A stretch of 13,749 nucleotides of DNA from Gammaproteobacteria bacterium (GCA_019242385.1 JAFAVO010000245.1:1-13749), one strand, 5' to 3'. Positions 1 through 7,123 are shown, numbered from the stretch's first letter. The notes: generated by a model from the sequence alone, not told the origin. Made by a program: numbers and translations.

Positions 1-1940
1 CGCATCGCCACTTCGGTCTTACCGAAACCGACATCGCCGCACACGATACGGTCCATGGGACGCTCGCCGGCGAGGTCCGCGAGCACCTGGCGGATCGCCT
101 GCGCCTGGTCTTCAGTCTCCTCGAACGGGAAGGCGCTCGCGAACGCCTGGTAGTCGCGCTCGCTCACCGGCAGCGCGAGGCCCGGCTGCGCCCTGCGGCG
201 CGCGTGCAGGTCGAGGAGCTCGGCCGCCACATCGCGAATCTGCTCCGCTGCCCGGCGGCGGGCGCGCGCCCACTGGTCCGTGCCGAGCTTGTGCAGCGGT
301 GCGTGCTCGGGCGCGGCGCCGGTGTAGCGGCTCACCAGGTGCAGCGCATGCACCGGCACGTAGATGCGGTCGCCGTCCTGGTACTCGAGCACCAGGAACT
401 CCCCGGGCTGGCCGCCGATCTCCATGGGCTGCAGGCCCAGGTAGCGACCGACGCCGTACTCCTCGTGGACCACCGGGGAGCCGGGATTGAGGTCCTGCAG
501 ATCGCGCAGTATCGCTTCCGGATCCGAGGCGCGCTTGCGCCGGCGCTCGATCGGGGCGCGCGGTCCGAACAGCTGCGCTTCCGCGATCAGCGCGACCGGC
601 GGCGCCGTGAGCGTCAATCCGCGCAGATCCGGCGCCACGGTGAGCGCCACGCGTGCAGTGCCTGCGGCGAATGCGTCCCAGCTATCGAGGATGCTGACCT
701 CGAGTTGGTGGGCGCGCAGCATCTCGCGCAGCACCTCGCGCCGGCCGGCAGAGTCGGCGGCCAGCAGCACCCGCCCGTCGAAGGAGCGCAGGAAGGCGGC
801 GAGCGGCGCCAGCGGCTCAGGCGCACGCACATCGATGCGCAGCTCGCGCGCGGCTGCCGTGGGGAAGTTGCGCACCGTCGGCGAGTCACCCTGCAGCTCG
901 GTGTCGGCCTTGAACGGCTCGAGCGTTATGCCCGCGAACGCATCGAACCGCTCCTGCAGCTGCGCTGGCTCGAGAAACAGCTCCGCCGGCTCGAGCAGTG
1001 GCCGCTCCAGATCGTGCCGGCGCTCCTCATAACGCTCGCGAATCTCTTCCCAGGACTTGAGCAGGAAACCCGCGAGCGGAGCTTCGCGCACGATCACGGC
1101 ATCGGCGGGCAGGTAATCGAACAACGTCGCCAGCGACTCGAAGAACAGCGGCTGGTAGAACTCGACACCGGCCGGCGCCAGCCCTTCGCTCACGCCGCGG
1201 TAGATGCTGCTGCGGTTCGGGTCGCCCTCGAAGCGCGTGCGGTAGCGCCGGCGAAAGTCCTTGACCGCCTGGGCATCGAGCGGCACCTCGCGTGCCGGCA
1301 GCAGCCGCACCGCCGGCAGCGTGTCGAGGGAGCGCTGCGTGTCAGGATCGAAGCGCCGGATCGCCTCGATCTCCTCATCGAACAGGTCGATGCGCAGCGG
1401 AGCCGACGCGCCCATCGGGAAGACATCCAGCAGCGAGCCGCGCACGGCGAACTCGCCCGGGCTCACCACCTGGCTGACGCTCGCATAGCCGGCCTCCGTC
1501 AGCCGCTGCCGGAACGGCTCGATGGCGAGCGCCTGACCCTGCACCAGCTCGAAGGCCCGACCCTGGACGTACTGCCGCGGCGGCAGACGCTGCATGAGCG
1601 TGTCGGCGCTGACGATCAGGCAACCGCTGCGTGTCTGCGGCAGCTCATAGAGCGTCTGCAGACGCTCGGAGATGATGTCCGGGTGGGGCGAGAACAGGTC
1701 GTACGGCAATACCTCCCAGTCCGGCAGGCGCAGCAGCGCGAGCGCGCCGGGAGCGAAGAAGCGCAGCTCTGCGGAGAAACGCTCGAGCTCGCGCGCGCCA
1801 TCGACCACCAGCACGTACAGGCGGGGATCGGCGCGGGCGGCCTCGGCGAGCGCGAGCGCTGCGGCACTGCCGTAGAGCTGGTGCCAGCGCAGCTGCGGAG
1901 TGGCGCGGCTCGGCACCGGTGGATGCAGGAGGGCGGACAT
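1..1940 (-). CDS. mfd: Transcription-repair coupling factor Mfd (N-terminal 646 codons; C-terminus beyond window edge)
   Basis: Mfd is a DNA translocase that pushes stalled RNA polymerase off damaged DNA and recruits UvrA for nucleotide excision repair. The frame runs from an ATG at 1938-1940 to the left edge, giving 646 codons of a protein usually near 1150 residues. The first ~350 residues match the UvrB-homology region in type. Residues ~481-548 form the CarD-like RNA polymerase interaction domain (VVHEEYGVGRY, then LEYQDGDRIYVPV). A conserved linker follows (APLHKLGTDQWARAR, then AAELLDL). The translocase begins with SFPFEET-like and DQAQAI motifs, and Walker A GDVGFGKTE lies at 635-643. 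The helicase motifs after Walker A lie outside the window, so the gene is partial because of the window and not broken. Upstream of the ATG only a weak AGGT is seen as a Shine-Dalgarno. It follows the cyclase gene by 60 bp on the same strand. Confidence 0.97.
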   Translation of the reverse strand, partial: MSALLHPPVPSRATPQLRWHQLYGSAAALALAEAARADPRLYVLVVDGARELERFSAELRFFAPGALALLRLPDWEVLPYDLFSPHPDIISERLQTLYELPQTRSGCLIVSADTLMQRLPPRQYVQGRAFELVQGQALAIEPFRQRLTEAGYASVSQVVSPGEFAVRGSLLDVFPMGASAPLRIDLFDEEIEAIRRFDPDTQRSLDTLPAVRLLPAREVPLDAQAVKDFRRRYRTRFEGDPNRSSIYRGVSEGLAPAGVEFYQPLFFESLATLFDYLPADAVIVREAPLAGFLLKSWEEIRERYEERRHDLERPLLEPAELFLEPAQLQERFDAFAGITLEPFKADTELQGDSPTVRNFPTAAARELRIDVRAPEPLAPLAAFLRSFDGRVLLAADSAGRREVLREMLRAHQLEVSILDSWDAFAAGTARVALTVAPDLRGLTLTAPPVALIAEAQLFGPRAPIERRRKRASDPEAILRDLQDLNPGSPVVHEEYGVGRYLGLQPMEIGGQPGEFLVLEYQDGDRIYVPVHALHLVSRYTGAAPEHAPLHKLGTDQWARARRRAAEQIRDVAAELLDLHARRRAQPGLALPVSERDYQAFASAFPFEETEDQAQAIRQVLADLAGERPMDRIVCGDVGFGKTEVAM

Positions 1941-1985
1941 CCGCGCAGCTTACCTAAGGGCGCCGGGGGCAGGAGCCCAGCGCGG

Positions 1986-2009
1986 AAAACTGCCGCCGTC
2001 TCAGGCGGC
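1986..2009 (-). terminator. Possible Rho-independent terminator at the end of the cyclase gene
   Basis: On the minus strand a 6-bp all-GC stem (GCCGCC / GGCGGC, loop TGAGAC) is followed by AGTTTTCC. The loop holds the TGA stop codon of the cyclase. The T run is only four long, so termination may be partial. If it works, mfd would be largely uncoupled from cyclase transcription, and an mfd promoter would have to sit in or near the 60-bp gap or inside the cyclase. Confidence 0.4.
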
Positions 2010-2816
2010 GATCGGGCCCTCGGTGAGCTGCATGCGCGTCATGCGCGCGACGCAGTAGATGTCGATCGGATGCGAGCGGCCGCGCAGGCGCAGCGGCGGC
2101 AGTGCGGTGGCGCCGATGTCCACGCCATGGGCATCGAGCGAGCGCTTGAGAGTGCTGGAGAAGAGGATCTCGCCCGCGCGCGCCCGCTGACACAGCCGGG
2201 CGGCGATGTTCACCGTGTCACCGATGATGGTGTAGCTCATGTAGGCGGAGGAGCCGATGTTGCCGGCCACCACATCGCCTTCGTTGATGCCGATGCCGAG
2301 GCCGGCCTCGATGTGATGGCGCTCCTGCCAGGAGCGCGCGAGCTCGGCGAAGCGCTCGAGCATCTCGCTCGCCGCGCGCACTGCCCGCTGCGCGCTGTCG
2401 GGCTGCTCGAGCGGCACGCCGAAACCGAGCATCAGGCAGTCTCCGGCCATGTGGAACACGGTGCCCTCGTGGCGGAAGGTGATCTCGGTGAGCAGCGAGA
2501 AGTACTCATTGAGCAGCGGCACCACACGCGGCGCCTCGAGCTGCTCGGACATGCTGGTGAAGCCGCGCAGGTCGGCGAACAGCACCACCGCGTGCGCGCG
2601 CGCATCGGCGGTCGAGAGCAGCGTGTCGCGCAGCTGCGCGTCCTCGAGAATCTTGTCGGCGACCTTCGGCGAGACGTAGCGCCGGAAGGTCTGGCGCAGG
2701 ATCTCCTCGCGCCGGCGGATTTCTGCTTCGAGCTGCGCGGCGGCCGTCTTCCTGCGCACCGCCCCCGCGCGCACCAGAGCCTCAATGTGTGCCGTTAAGG
2801 TTTGATCCAATCCCAC
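2001..2816 (-). CDS. Class III adenylate/guanylate cyclase, soluble, class IIIb-like
   Basis: A 271-residue protein expected to make cAMP (or another cyclic nucleotide) from the NTP in the cytoplasm. Residues 1-60 are charged and helical (AAAQLEAEIRRREEILR) and lead into the usual FRRYVSPKVADKIL linker; no membrane segment is seen. The cyclase domain spans ~72-262. Metal-binding Asp82 lies in LFADLRGFTSMSE and Asp126 in HMAGDCLMLGFG. The transition-state pair is Asn203/Arg207 in IIGDTVNIAARL. The second substrate-selecting position is Thr196, as in class IIIb enzymes. The Lys normally four residues before the second metal Asp is His122 here, so activity and substrate are uncertain. The start is a GTG; GAGGA lies four bases upstream and is partly inside a hairpin (2823-2845). 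Classical class III enzymes act as dimers. Family is certain; specificity is inferred. Confidence 0.93.
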   Translation of the reverse strand: MGLDQTLTAHIEALVRAGAVRRKTAAAQLEAEIRRREEILRQTFRRYVSPKVADKILEDAQLRDTLLSTADARAHAVVLFADLRGFTSMSEQLEAPRVVPLLNEYFSLLTEITFRHEGTVFHMAGDCLMLGFGVPLEQPDSAQRAVRAASEMLERFAELARSWQERHHIEAGLGIGINEGDVVAGNIGSSAYMSYTIIGDTVNIAARLCQRARAGEILFSSTLKRSLDAHGVDIGATALPPLRLRGRSHPIDIYCVARMTRMQLTEGPIAA

Positions 2817-2822
2817 TGAATC

Positions 2823-2845
2823 CTCAAGAGAATTCCTCTCTTGAG
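2823..2845 (-). promoter_or_regulatory. Hairpin in the cyclase 5' leader overlapping its ribosome-binding site
   Basis: On the minus strand a perfect 9-bp inverted repeat, CTCAAGAGA and TCTCTTGAG, encloses the loop GGAAT. The 3' arm ends in GAG, which forms the first bases of the Shine-Dalgarno GAGGA just before the GTG start at 2816. The element could hide the ribosome-binding site. GGA occurs both in the loop and at the Shine-Dalgarno, the arrangement typical of CsrA/RsmA targets. As DNA it could instead be an operator for a dimeric regulator. The inverted repeat is seen directly; the function is inferred. Confidence 0.5.
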
Positions 2846-2909
2846 CGGGAGCCTAGCACATCCAGGTGACATATCCCGGTTTGCGGGGAGATAGGTGAAA
2901 GCACTCAGT

Positions 2910-2925
2910 CCGGCCGCCGGGCCGG
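2910..2925 (-). terminator. GC-rich hairpin downstream of the small secreted-protein gene (weak terminator candidate)
   Basis: CCGGCC and GGCCGG form a 6-bp stem around a 4-base loop, 35 bp past the stop codon at 2960. On the minus strand no T run follows (ACTGAGTGCTTT), so intrinsic termination would be poor. It lies in the 143-bp spacer before the cyclase, where I see no convincing promoter. Confidence 0.22.
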
Positions 2926-2959
2926 GCTGCGAGCGCAGGGCCGCGCAGATCTGGTGCGA

Positions 2960-3292
2960 TCAGGTGCCGGTCGCCACCGAGGTGGCGTTGACCATGGACT
3001 CGCCGGTGATCACCGATTCGATGACCCGGTCGTGCTCGAAGAACACCGAGAAGCCGTGGTAGTCCCAGCGGGTGATCGGCGGCTGCTGCTGCGAGCTGCC
3101 ACCGACCGCGGCATGGCGCGTCGCGGGAGCGCCGAACTGCTTCTCCACCTGATCCATGGTGGCGCCGCGTCGCGGCCGCTCGAGCTGCGAGTCGCGCACC
3201 TGCACCTGATCGTTCACCACGACGGTTTCGGCAACAGCGGCGCTGATGAGCGCACAGCCGCACAGCACGGCGGCGAGGATGCGGGTCTGCAT
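2960..3292 (-). CDS. Small secreted protein of unknown function with a BamE/SmpA-like motif
   Basis: A 110-residue protein that I cannot name. Residues 1-21 are a typical Sec signal peptide (basic MQTR, hydrophobic core, AVA before Glu22), and there is no lipobox at the cleavage site. The mature part contains RRGATMDQVEKQFGAP (41-56). This resembles the G-x-T-x-x-x-V-x-x-x-x-G-x-P motif of BamE/SmpA-type small outer-membrane proteins. WDYHGFSVFFEHDRVIESV (77-95) follows, with the strand pattern expected of that fold. It is most likely periplasmic. The ATG is preceded by GAGGAG at good distance and by a strong sigma70 promoter (3322-3348). It is divergent from the lol operon. The motif likeness is by eye only, so a role in envelope assembly is a guess. 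Confidence 0.8.
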   Translation of the reverse strand: MQTRILAAVLCGCALISAAVAETVVVNDQVQVRDSQLERPRRGATMDQVEKQFGAPATRHAAVGGSSQQQPPITRWDYHGFSVFFEHDRVIESVITGESMVNATSVATGT

Positions 3293-3321
3293 GCAACGAC
3301 TCTCCTCGAGACTGCATCCTG

Positions 3322-3348
3322 ACTATAGCACCGCCCGAAATGTGTCAA
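3322..3348 (-). promoter_or_regulatory. Sigma70 promoter for the small secreted-protein gene
   Basis: On the minus strand a perfect -35 TTGACA (3343-3348) and a -10 TATAGT (3322-3327) are separated by 15 bp. The short spacer is compensated by an extended -10 element (TGC just before TATAGT). A transcript would start near 3315, about 23 bases before the ATG, leaving room for the GAGGAG ribosome-binding site. Confidence 0.7.
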
Positions 3349-3399
3349 AGCGCGCCACGCGGCCATTTTGTGACGCAGGTCTGATAACGGCCGCAACTG

Positions 3400-3408
3400 T
3401 GGTTAAAT
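3400..3408 (+). promoter_or_regulatory. Extended -10 promoter candidate for the lol operon
   Basis: TGG followed by TTAAAT (4 of 6 to consensus) forms an extended -10. The best -35 at 16-bp spacing is CTGATA (3381-3386), which is weak. The -10 ends only seven bases before the ATG at 3416, so transcription would start at or next to the start codon. A TGTGA-N6-TCTGA sequence, a poor CRP-type site, lies at 3369-3384, where an activator could replace a good -35. Confidence 0.4.
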
Positions 3409-3415
3409 CGCGACG

Positions 3416-4657
3416 ATGTTTTATCCACTGCCGCTCTACGTTGGCTTGCGCTACGTGCGCGCGCGCTCGACGCGCTTCTTCGTCTCCTTCATCACCTGGG
3501 CCTCGCTCATCGGGGTGTGCGTGGGAGTCGCGGCGCTCATCGTCATTCTCTCGGTGATGAATGGCTTCGAGAGCGAGCTACGCGACCGCCTGCTCTCGCT
3601 CAGCGCCCCGGTGCGTGTCACCGCGCGGCAGTCGCAGCCGCAATGGGCGCACATCGCACAGCTGGCACGGGCGACTCCAGGGGTCAGCGATGCGGCGGCC
3701 TACGCCGAGGTGCAGGCGCTCGCGGTGCATGGCGCGGAAATGGTGCCGGTGCTGTTGCGCGGCATCGATCCTGCCGACCCGGCCACGGTCGCCGAGCTTG
3801 GAACCGCGATCGTCCAGGGACGCCTGGCCGATCTCAGCGCCGGCTCCGCCGACGCGATCGTCGGGGAGGTGATTGCCGAGCGGCTCGGGCTCTCCCCCGG
3901 CGATGGGCTCACGCTGCTCGTGCCGACGGTGGGCAGCGACGGTACCCCGGCGCCGAAGCTGCGCGAGCTGCGTGTCAGCGGTGTGTTCGAGGTGGGGCTG
4001 CAGGATCACGATGCCACGCTGGTGTTCGCCAATCTCTTGGACGTGCGCGAGCTCGGCCCGGTCGGCACGGTGAGCGAGGGCCTGCGGGTGCGCGTGCAGG
4101 ATGTGCTCGCCGCACCGGTGGTCGCCGCGCGCTTGCGCGCCCAGCTGCCGGAGACGCTCGAGGTGAGCGACTGGACGCGCGACAACGCGAACTACTTCCG
4201 CGCCATCCGCATCGAGAAGACCATGATGTCGCTGATCCTGCTGCTGATCGTGGCGGTCGCGGCCTTCAACATCGTCGCCATGCTGGTGATGGTGGTGACC
4301 GACAAGCGTACCGACATCGCCATCGTGCGCACCTTCGGTGCGGCACCGCGTGCGGTCATGGGCATCTTCGTCACCCAGGGACTCGTGATCGGCTGGCTCG
4401 GCGTGGCGCTGGGGGCCGCGCTCGGGCTGGTGCTGGCGCTGCACGTCGACAGCATCGTGCCGTTTCTCGAGCACACTTTCCGCTTCCACATCATGGACGC
4501 GGACGTCTACTACAGCACGGCGATTCCTTCCGAGGTGCACTGGCGGAACGTGGCGGCCATCGCGCTCGCGGCGCTGCTGCTGACCGCGCTCGCCACCATC
4601 TACCCGGCGGTCCGTGCGGCGCGCACGGCCCCCGCCGAGGCGCTGCGTTACGAGTAG
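3416..4657 (+). CDS. lolC/E: Lipoprotein-releasing ABC transporter permease, LolC/LolE family (first copy, LolE-like features)
   Basis: Inner-membrane subunit of the Lol complex, which passes outer-membrane lipoproteins to the chaperone LolA. The 413-residue length is normal. TM1 is ~24-48 and ends in the family signature LSVMNGF. A large periplasmic domain (~50-265) follows. TM2 ~271-294 contains VAAFNIVAMLVMVV, followed by the cytoplasmic coupling motif DKRTDIAIVRTFGAAPR. TM3 is ~314-341 and TM4 ~379-398, and the tail is APAEALRYE. The periplasmic loop GLQDHD and the stretch IPSEVHW resemble E. coli LolE, while the tail ALRYE is LolC-like, so the C or E label is not settled. An in-frame TAA at 3404-3406 fixes the start at 3416 or later, and MFYPLPLYVGLRY matches the family N-terminus. 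No Shine-Dalgarno is visible. The gene opens a three-gene operon, three bases before the next permease. Confidence 0.95.
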   Translation: MFYPLPLYVGLRYVRARSTRFFVSFITWASLIGVCVGVAALIVILSVMNGFESELRDRLLSLSAPVRVTARQSQPQWAHIAQLARATPGVSDAAAYAEVQALAVHGAEMVPVLLRGIDPADPATVAELGTAIVQGRLADLSAGSADAIVGEVIAERLGLSPGDGLTLLVPTVGSDGTPAPKLRELRVSGVFEVGLQDHDATLVFANLLDVRELGPVGTVSEGLRVRVQDVLAAPVVAARLRAQLPETLEVSDWTRDNANYFRAIRIEKTMMSLILLLIVAVAAFNIVAMLVMVVTDKRTDIAIVRTFGAAPRAVMGIFVTQGLVIGWLGVALGAALGLVLALHVDSIVPFLEHTFRFHIMDADVYYSTAIPSEVHWRNVAAIALAALLLTALATIYPAVRAARTAPAEALRYE

Positions 4658-4660
4658 CCG

Positions 4661-5920
4661 ATGAGTGCCTACGAGTGGCTGATCGGCACACGTTACCTGC
4701 GCTCGACCCACCGGCGTGGATTCGTCTCCTTCGTCGCGCTCATGTCGGTGTGCGGGCTGATGCTCGGGGTGGCTACGCTCATCGTGGTGCTGTCGGTCAT
4801 GAACGGCTTCGAGCGCGAGCTGCGCAATCGCATCCTGGCGGTGACCTCGCATGCGACCATGGTCGGACTCGACGGTACGCTCGCTGACTGGCGTGCCGTG
4901 CAGGCTGCCGCGCGCCATCAGCCCGGGGTGCAGGCAGCGGTTCCCTACATCGAAAGCCAGGCGATGCTCGCCCACGGCAGCGCCATGGCGGGCGCCAAGG
5001 TGCGCGGGGTGCTGCCCGAGGAGGAGCGCAGCGCCACGGGGCTGGCGCAGCACCTGGTGTCGGGCCGGCTCGAGGATCTCAGCGCGGGCAGTTACGGCAT
5101 CATTCTCGGCAGCGCGCTCGCGCATGAGCTGCGCGCGGGGGTGGGCGACAGCGTGGTGCTGATCGCACCGGAAGGCACCGCCACCCCCACCGGGGTCGTG
5201 CCGCGCATGCGCCGCTTCCGCGTGCTCGGCCTCTTCAGCAGCGGTATGTACGAGTTCGACCGCGGGCTGGCGCTCACCAACATGGCGGACGCCGCGCGCC
5301 TGTTTCATGTCGCCGGCGGCGTCACCGGGCTGCGACTCGCCTTCAGCGATCCGCTGGCGGCACCGACCCTGGTGCGGCAGGTGGCGCGGCGGTTGTCCGA
5401 GCAGCTCGGCATCCAGGGTTTCTACGTGACCGACTGGACGCAGGACCATGCCAACTTCTTCCGCTCCATCGAGATCACCAAGTCGATGCTGTTCGTGATA
5501 CTGCTGATGCTGGTCGCGGTGGCCGCCTTCAACATCGTGGCAACGCTGGTGATGATCGTGAAGGAGAAGCAGACCGACATTGCCATCCTGCGCACACTCG
5601 GCGCGGCACCGCGCAACGTGCTGCTCACCTTCGCGGTGCAGGGGGTGCTCATCGGCCTCGCCGGTACGCTCGCCGGCGCGGCGCTCGGCACGCTGCTCGC
5701 CGACAATCTCGAGACACTGGTCGCCGGACTCGAGCGGCTGCTGCACACGCAGTTCCTCGACGCACGCGTCTACTACATGAGCGATCTGCCGGCGTACGTG
5801 GAGCTGAGCGATGTGCTGCGAGTGTGTGCGGTGGCGCTCGCGCTGTGCGTGCTCGCCACGATATATCCGGCCTGGCGCGCCGCGCGCACCGCGCCGGCGC
5901 AGGCGCTGCGCCATGAATGA
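4661..5920 (+). CDS. lolC/E: Lipoprotein-releasing ABC transporter permease, LolC/LolE family (second copy, Hook-bearing)
   Basis: Second permease of the Lol complex, 419 residues. It is clearly a paralogue of the preceding gene: LSVMNGFE, VAAFNIVATLVM, KQTDIAILRTLGAAPR and APAQALRHE correspond block by block. Membrane segments are ~21-46, ~277-300, ~319-346 and ~385-403. Residues 170-186 contain TPTGVVPRMRR. This aligns with the E. coli LolC Hook (TPMGRIP), the loop that docks LolA, and GMYEFDRGLAL follows it. The early segment RNRILAV is closer to LolE, so the protein mixes features of both. The start lies three bases after the previous stop with no clear Shine-Dalgarno, suggesting translational coupling. 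Its last 8 bases overlap lolD. The two permeases would form a heterodimer with two LolD subunits. Confidence 0.95.
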   Translation: MSAYEWLIGTRYLRSTHRRGFVSFVALMSVCGLMLGVATLIVVLSVMNGFERELRNRILAVTSHATMVGLDGTLADWRAVQAAARHQPGVQAAVPYIESQAMLAHGSAMAGAKVRGVLPEEERSATGLAQHLVSGRLEDLSAGSYGIILGSALAHELRAGVGDSVVLIAPEGTATPTGVVPRMRRFRVLGLFSSGMYEFDRGLALTNMADAARLFHVAGGVTGLRLAFSDPLAAPTLVRQVARRLSEQLGIQGFYVTDWTQDHANFFRSIEITKSMLFVILLMLVAVAAFNIVATLVMIVKEKQTDIAILRTLGAAPRNVLLTFAVQGVLIGLAGTLAGAALGTLLADNLETLVAGLERLLHTQFLDARVYYMSDLPAYVELSDVLRVCAVALALCVLATIYPAWRAARTAPAQALRHE

Positions 5921-6596
5921 CACCGTCCTCGAGGCACGCGAGGTGCACAAGAGCTTCCGCCAGGGACCGGTGCTGCTCGAGGTGCTGCGCGGCGTGGTGC
6001 TCGCCGTGCGGGCCGGAGAGCGCGTGGCCATCGTTGGCGCCTCGGGCTCCGGCAAGACGACGCTGCTGCAGATCCTCGGCGGCCTCGACCCACCGAGCGG
6101 CGGAGCGGTGCACGTGGGCGGGCGGGACATACACGCACTGAGCGAGGCGGAGCGCGGCCTGCTGCGCAATCGCACGCTGGGCTTCGTTTACCAGTTCCAC
6201 CATCTGTTGCCGGAGTTCTCCGCGCTGGAGAATGTGGCGATGCCGCTGCTGGTGCGGCGCAGCCAGGTGTCCGCGGCACGGGCCGCGGCGCGCGCCCTGC
6301 TCGAGCGGGTGGGTCTCGGTGAGCGGCTCGAGCACCGTCCGCATCAGCTCTCGGGCGGCGAACGTCAGCGCGCCGCGGTGGCGCGCGCGCTGGTGACCGC
6401 ACCCAGCGTCGTGCTCGCCGATGAGCCTACGGGGAATCTCGATGGCGCCAACGCCGAGAGCGTGTTTGCGCTGATGCTGGAGCTCAATCGCGAGCGCGGT
6501 ACCAGCCTCGTCGTGGTGACGCACGACCCGCGGCTCGCGGGCCGCATGGAGCGGATTTACGAGCTCGAGCGCGGGATGCTCACGCTGCGACAGTGA
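5913..6596 (+). CDS. lolD: Lipoprotein-releasing system ATP-binding protein LolD
   Basis: Cytoplasmic ATPase that powers lipoprotein release by the LolC/E permeases; 227 residues, the usual size. Walker A is GASGSGKTT (42-50). The Q-loop is VYQFHHLLPEFSALENVAMP (92-111), nearly the diagnostic LolD segment. The ABC signature is LSGGERQR (146-153). Walker B is VVLADEP with Asp170 and Glu171, followed by TGNLDGAN, and the switch His204 is in VVTHD. All catalytic residues are present. The ATG at 5913 overlaps the last codons of the upstream permease, and the next frames match the family N-terminus (LEAREVHKSF); a longer upstream frame exists but is antisense-style noise. The 3' end overlaps the convergent DUF2062 gene by 40 bp. 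Confidence 0.96.
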   Translation: MNDTVLEAREVHKSFRQGPVLLEVLRGVVLAVRAGERVAIVGASGSGKTTLLQILGGLDPPSGGAVHVGGRDIHALSEAERGLLRNRTLGFVYQFHHLLPEFSALENVAMPLLVRRSQVSAARAAARALLERVGLGERLEHRPHQLSGGERQRAAVARALVTAPSVVLADEPTGNLDGANAESVFALMLELNRERGTSLVVVTHDPRLAGRMERIYELERGMLTLRQ

Positions 6597-7123
6597 CGGC
6601 CATCGTGACCCACGTGCGGCGCGTGCCGCGCGCGGTAGCGGCTGCGCACGTGCCAGCGCCAGAGGAGCTCGAGGGAGACCCAGCCGAGCACACCGAACAG
6701 GACCGCAGAGGCGAGGCAACCGACGACGAAAGGCTGCCACACCGGGACGAGGCCGTGCCGGAACCACTCCCAGGTGGGGTGGAACTTGAAGTGGCCTGGC
6801 GGGATCCGCAGCAGCGCGCTCCCCAGGCGGTAGGCGAAGTAGTACACCGGCATGAAGGTGAAAGGGTTCACGAGGAAGGTCGTGCCGCAGATGACCGGGA
6901 TGTTGAGCCGCCAGATGACTGCGATGGTGCAGGCGCTGAGCAGGTGTACCGGCAGCGGTATGAAGCAGATGGCAAGTCCTGCGCCGAAGGCATAGGTTAC
7001 GCCGCGCCGGCGCAGCGTCCACAGGTGCGGATCGCCGATGCGCTGGCCGAACAGCCGCACGAACCAGCGGTCCTGCAGCGAGTGCGGAGCCGGGACGATC
7101 TTTTTCAGCAGCTGGCGCGGCAT
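6557..7123 (-). CDS. DUF2062 domain inner-membrane protein
   Basis: A 188-residue protein of a widespread family of unknown function. MPRQLLKKIVP at the start is the typical DUF2062 N-terminus and fixes the ATG at 7121-7123; the open frame upstream is an antisense shadow of exbB. Hydrophobic segments are ~43-72 (GVTYAFGAGLAICFIPLPVH), ~75-98 with the family hallmark TTFLVNPFTFMPVYYFAYRLG, and ~131-155. The basic tail from ~156 on (WHVRSRYRARH) is encoded partly inside the antisense of lolD, because the two genes converge and overlap by 40 bp. No Shine-Dalgarno is seen before the ATG. In Pseudomonas-type loci this gene sits between the lol genes and comEC; here comEC is absent. The function remains unknown. 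Confidence 0.9.
   Translation of the reverse strand: MPRQLLKKIVPAPHSLQDRWFVRLFGQRIGDPHLWTLRRRGVTYAFGAGLAICFIPLPVHLLSACTIAVIWRLNIPVICGTTFLVNPFTFMPVYYFAYRLGSALLRIPPGHFKFHPTWEWFRHGLVPVWQPFVVGCLASAVLFGVLGWVSLELLWRWHVRSRYRARHAPHVGHDGRHCRSVSIPRSSS

Noticed and set aside
204..2798. 864-codon plus-strand open frame over mfd and the cyclase
   Set aside because: It is antisense to two genes with clear family motifs, is Arg/His/Gln/Ala-rich without recognisable domains, and is explained by high GC at third codon positions.
3359..3394. GCGGCC and GGCCGC inverted repeat with a 24-base spacer in the divergent region
   Set aside because: Six-base GC palindromic arms are expected by chance at this base composition, and the spacing is not that of a common operator.
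3578..6175. 865-codon minus-strand open frame over the lol genes
   Set aside because: Antisense shadow with His/Arg/Gln-rich, low-complexity translation and no motif; the plus-strand permeases and LolD account for the region.
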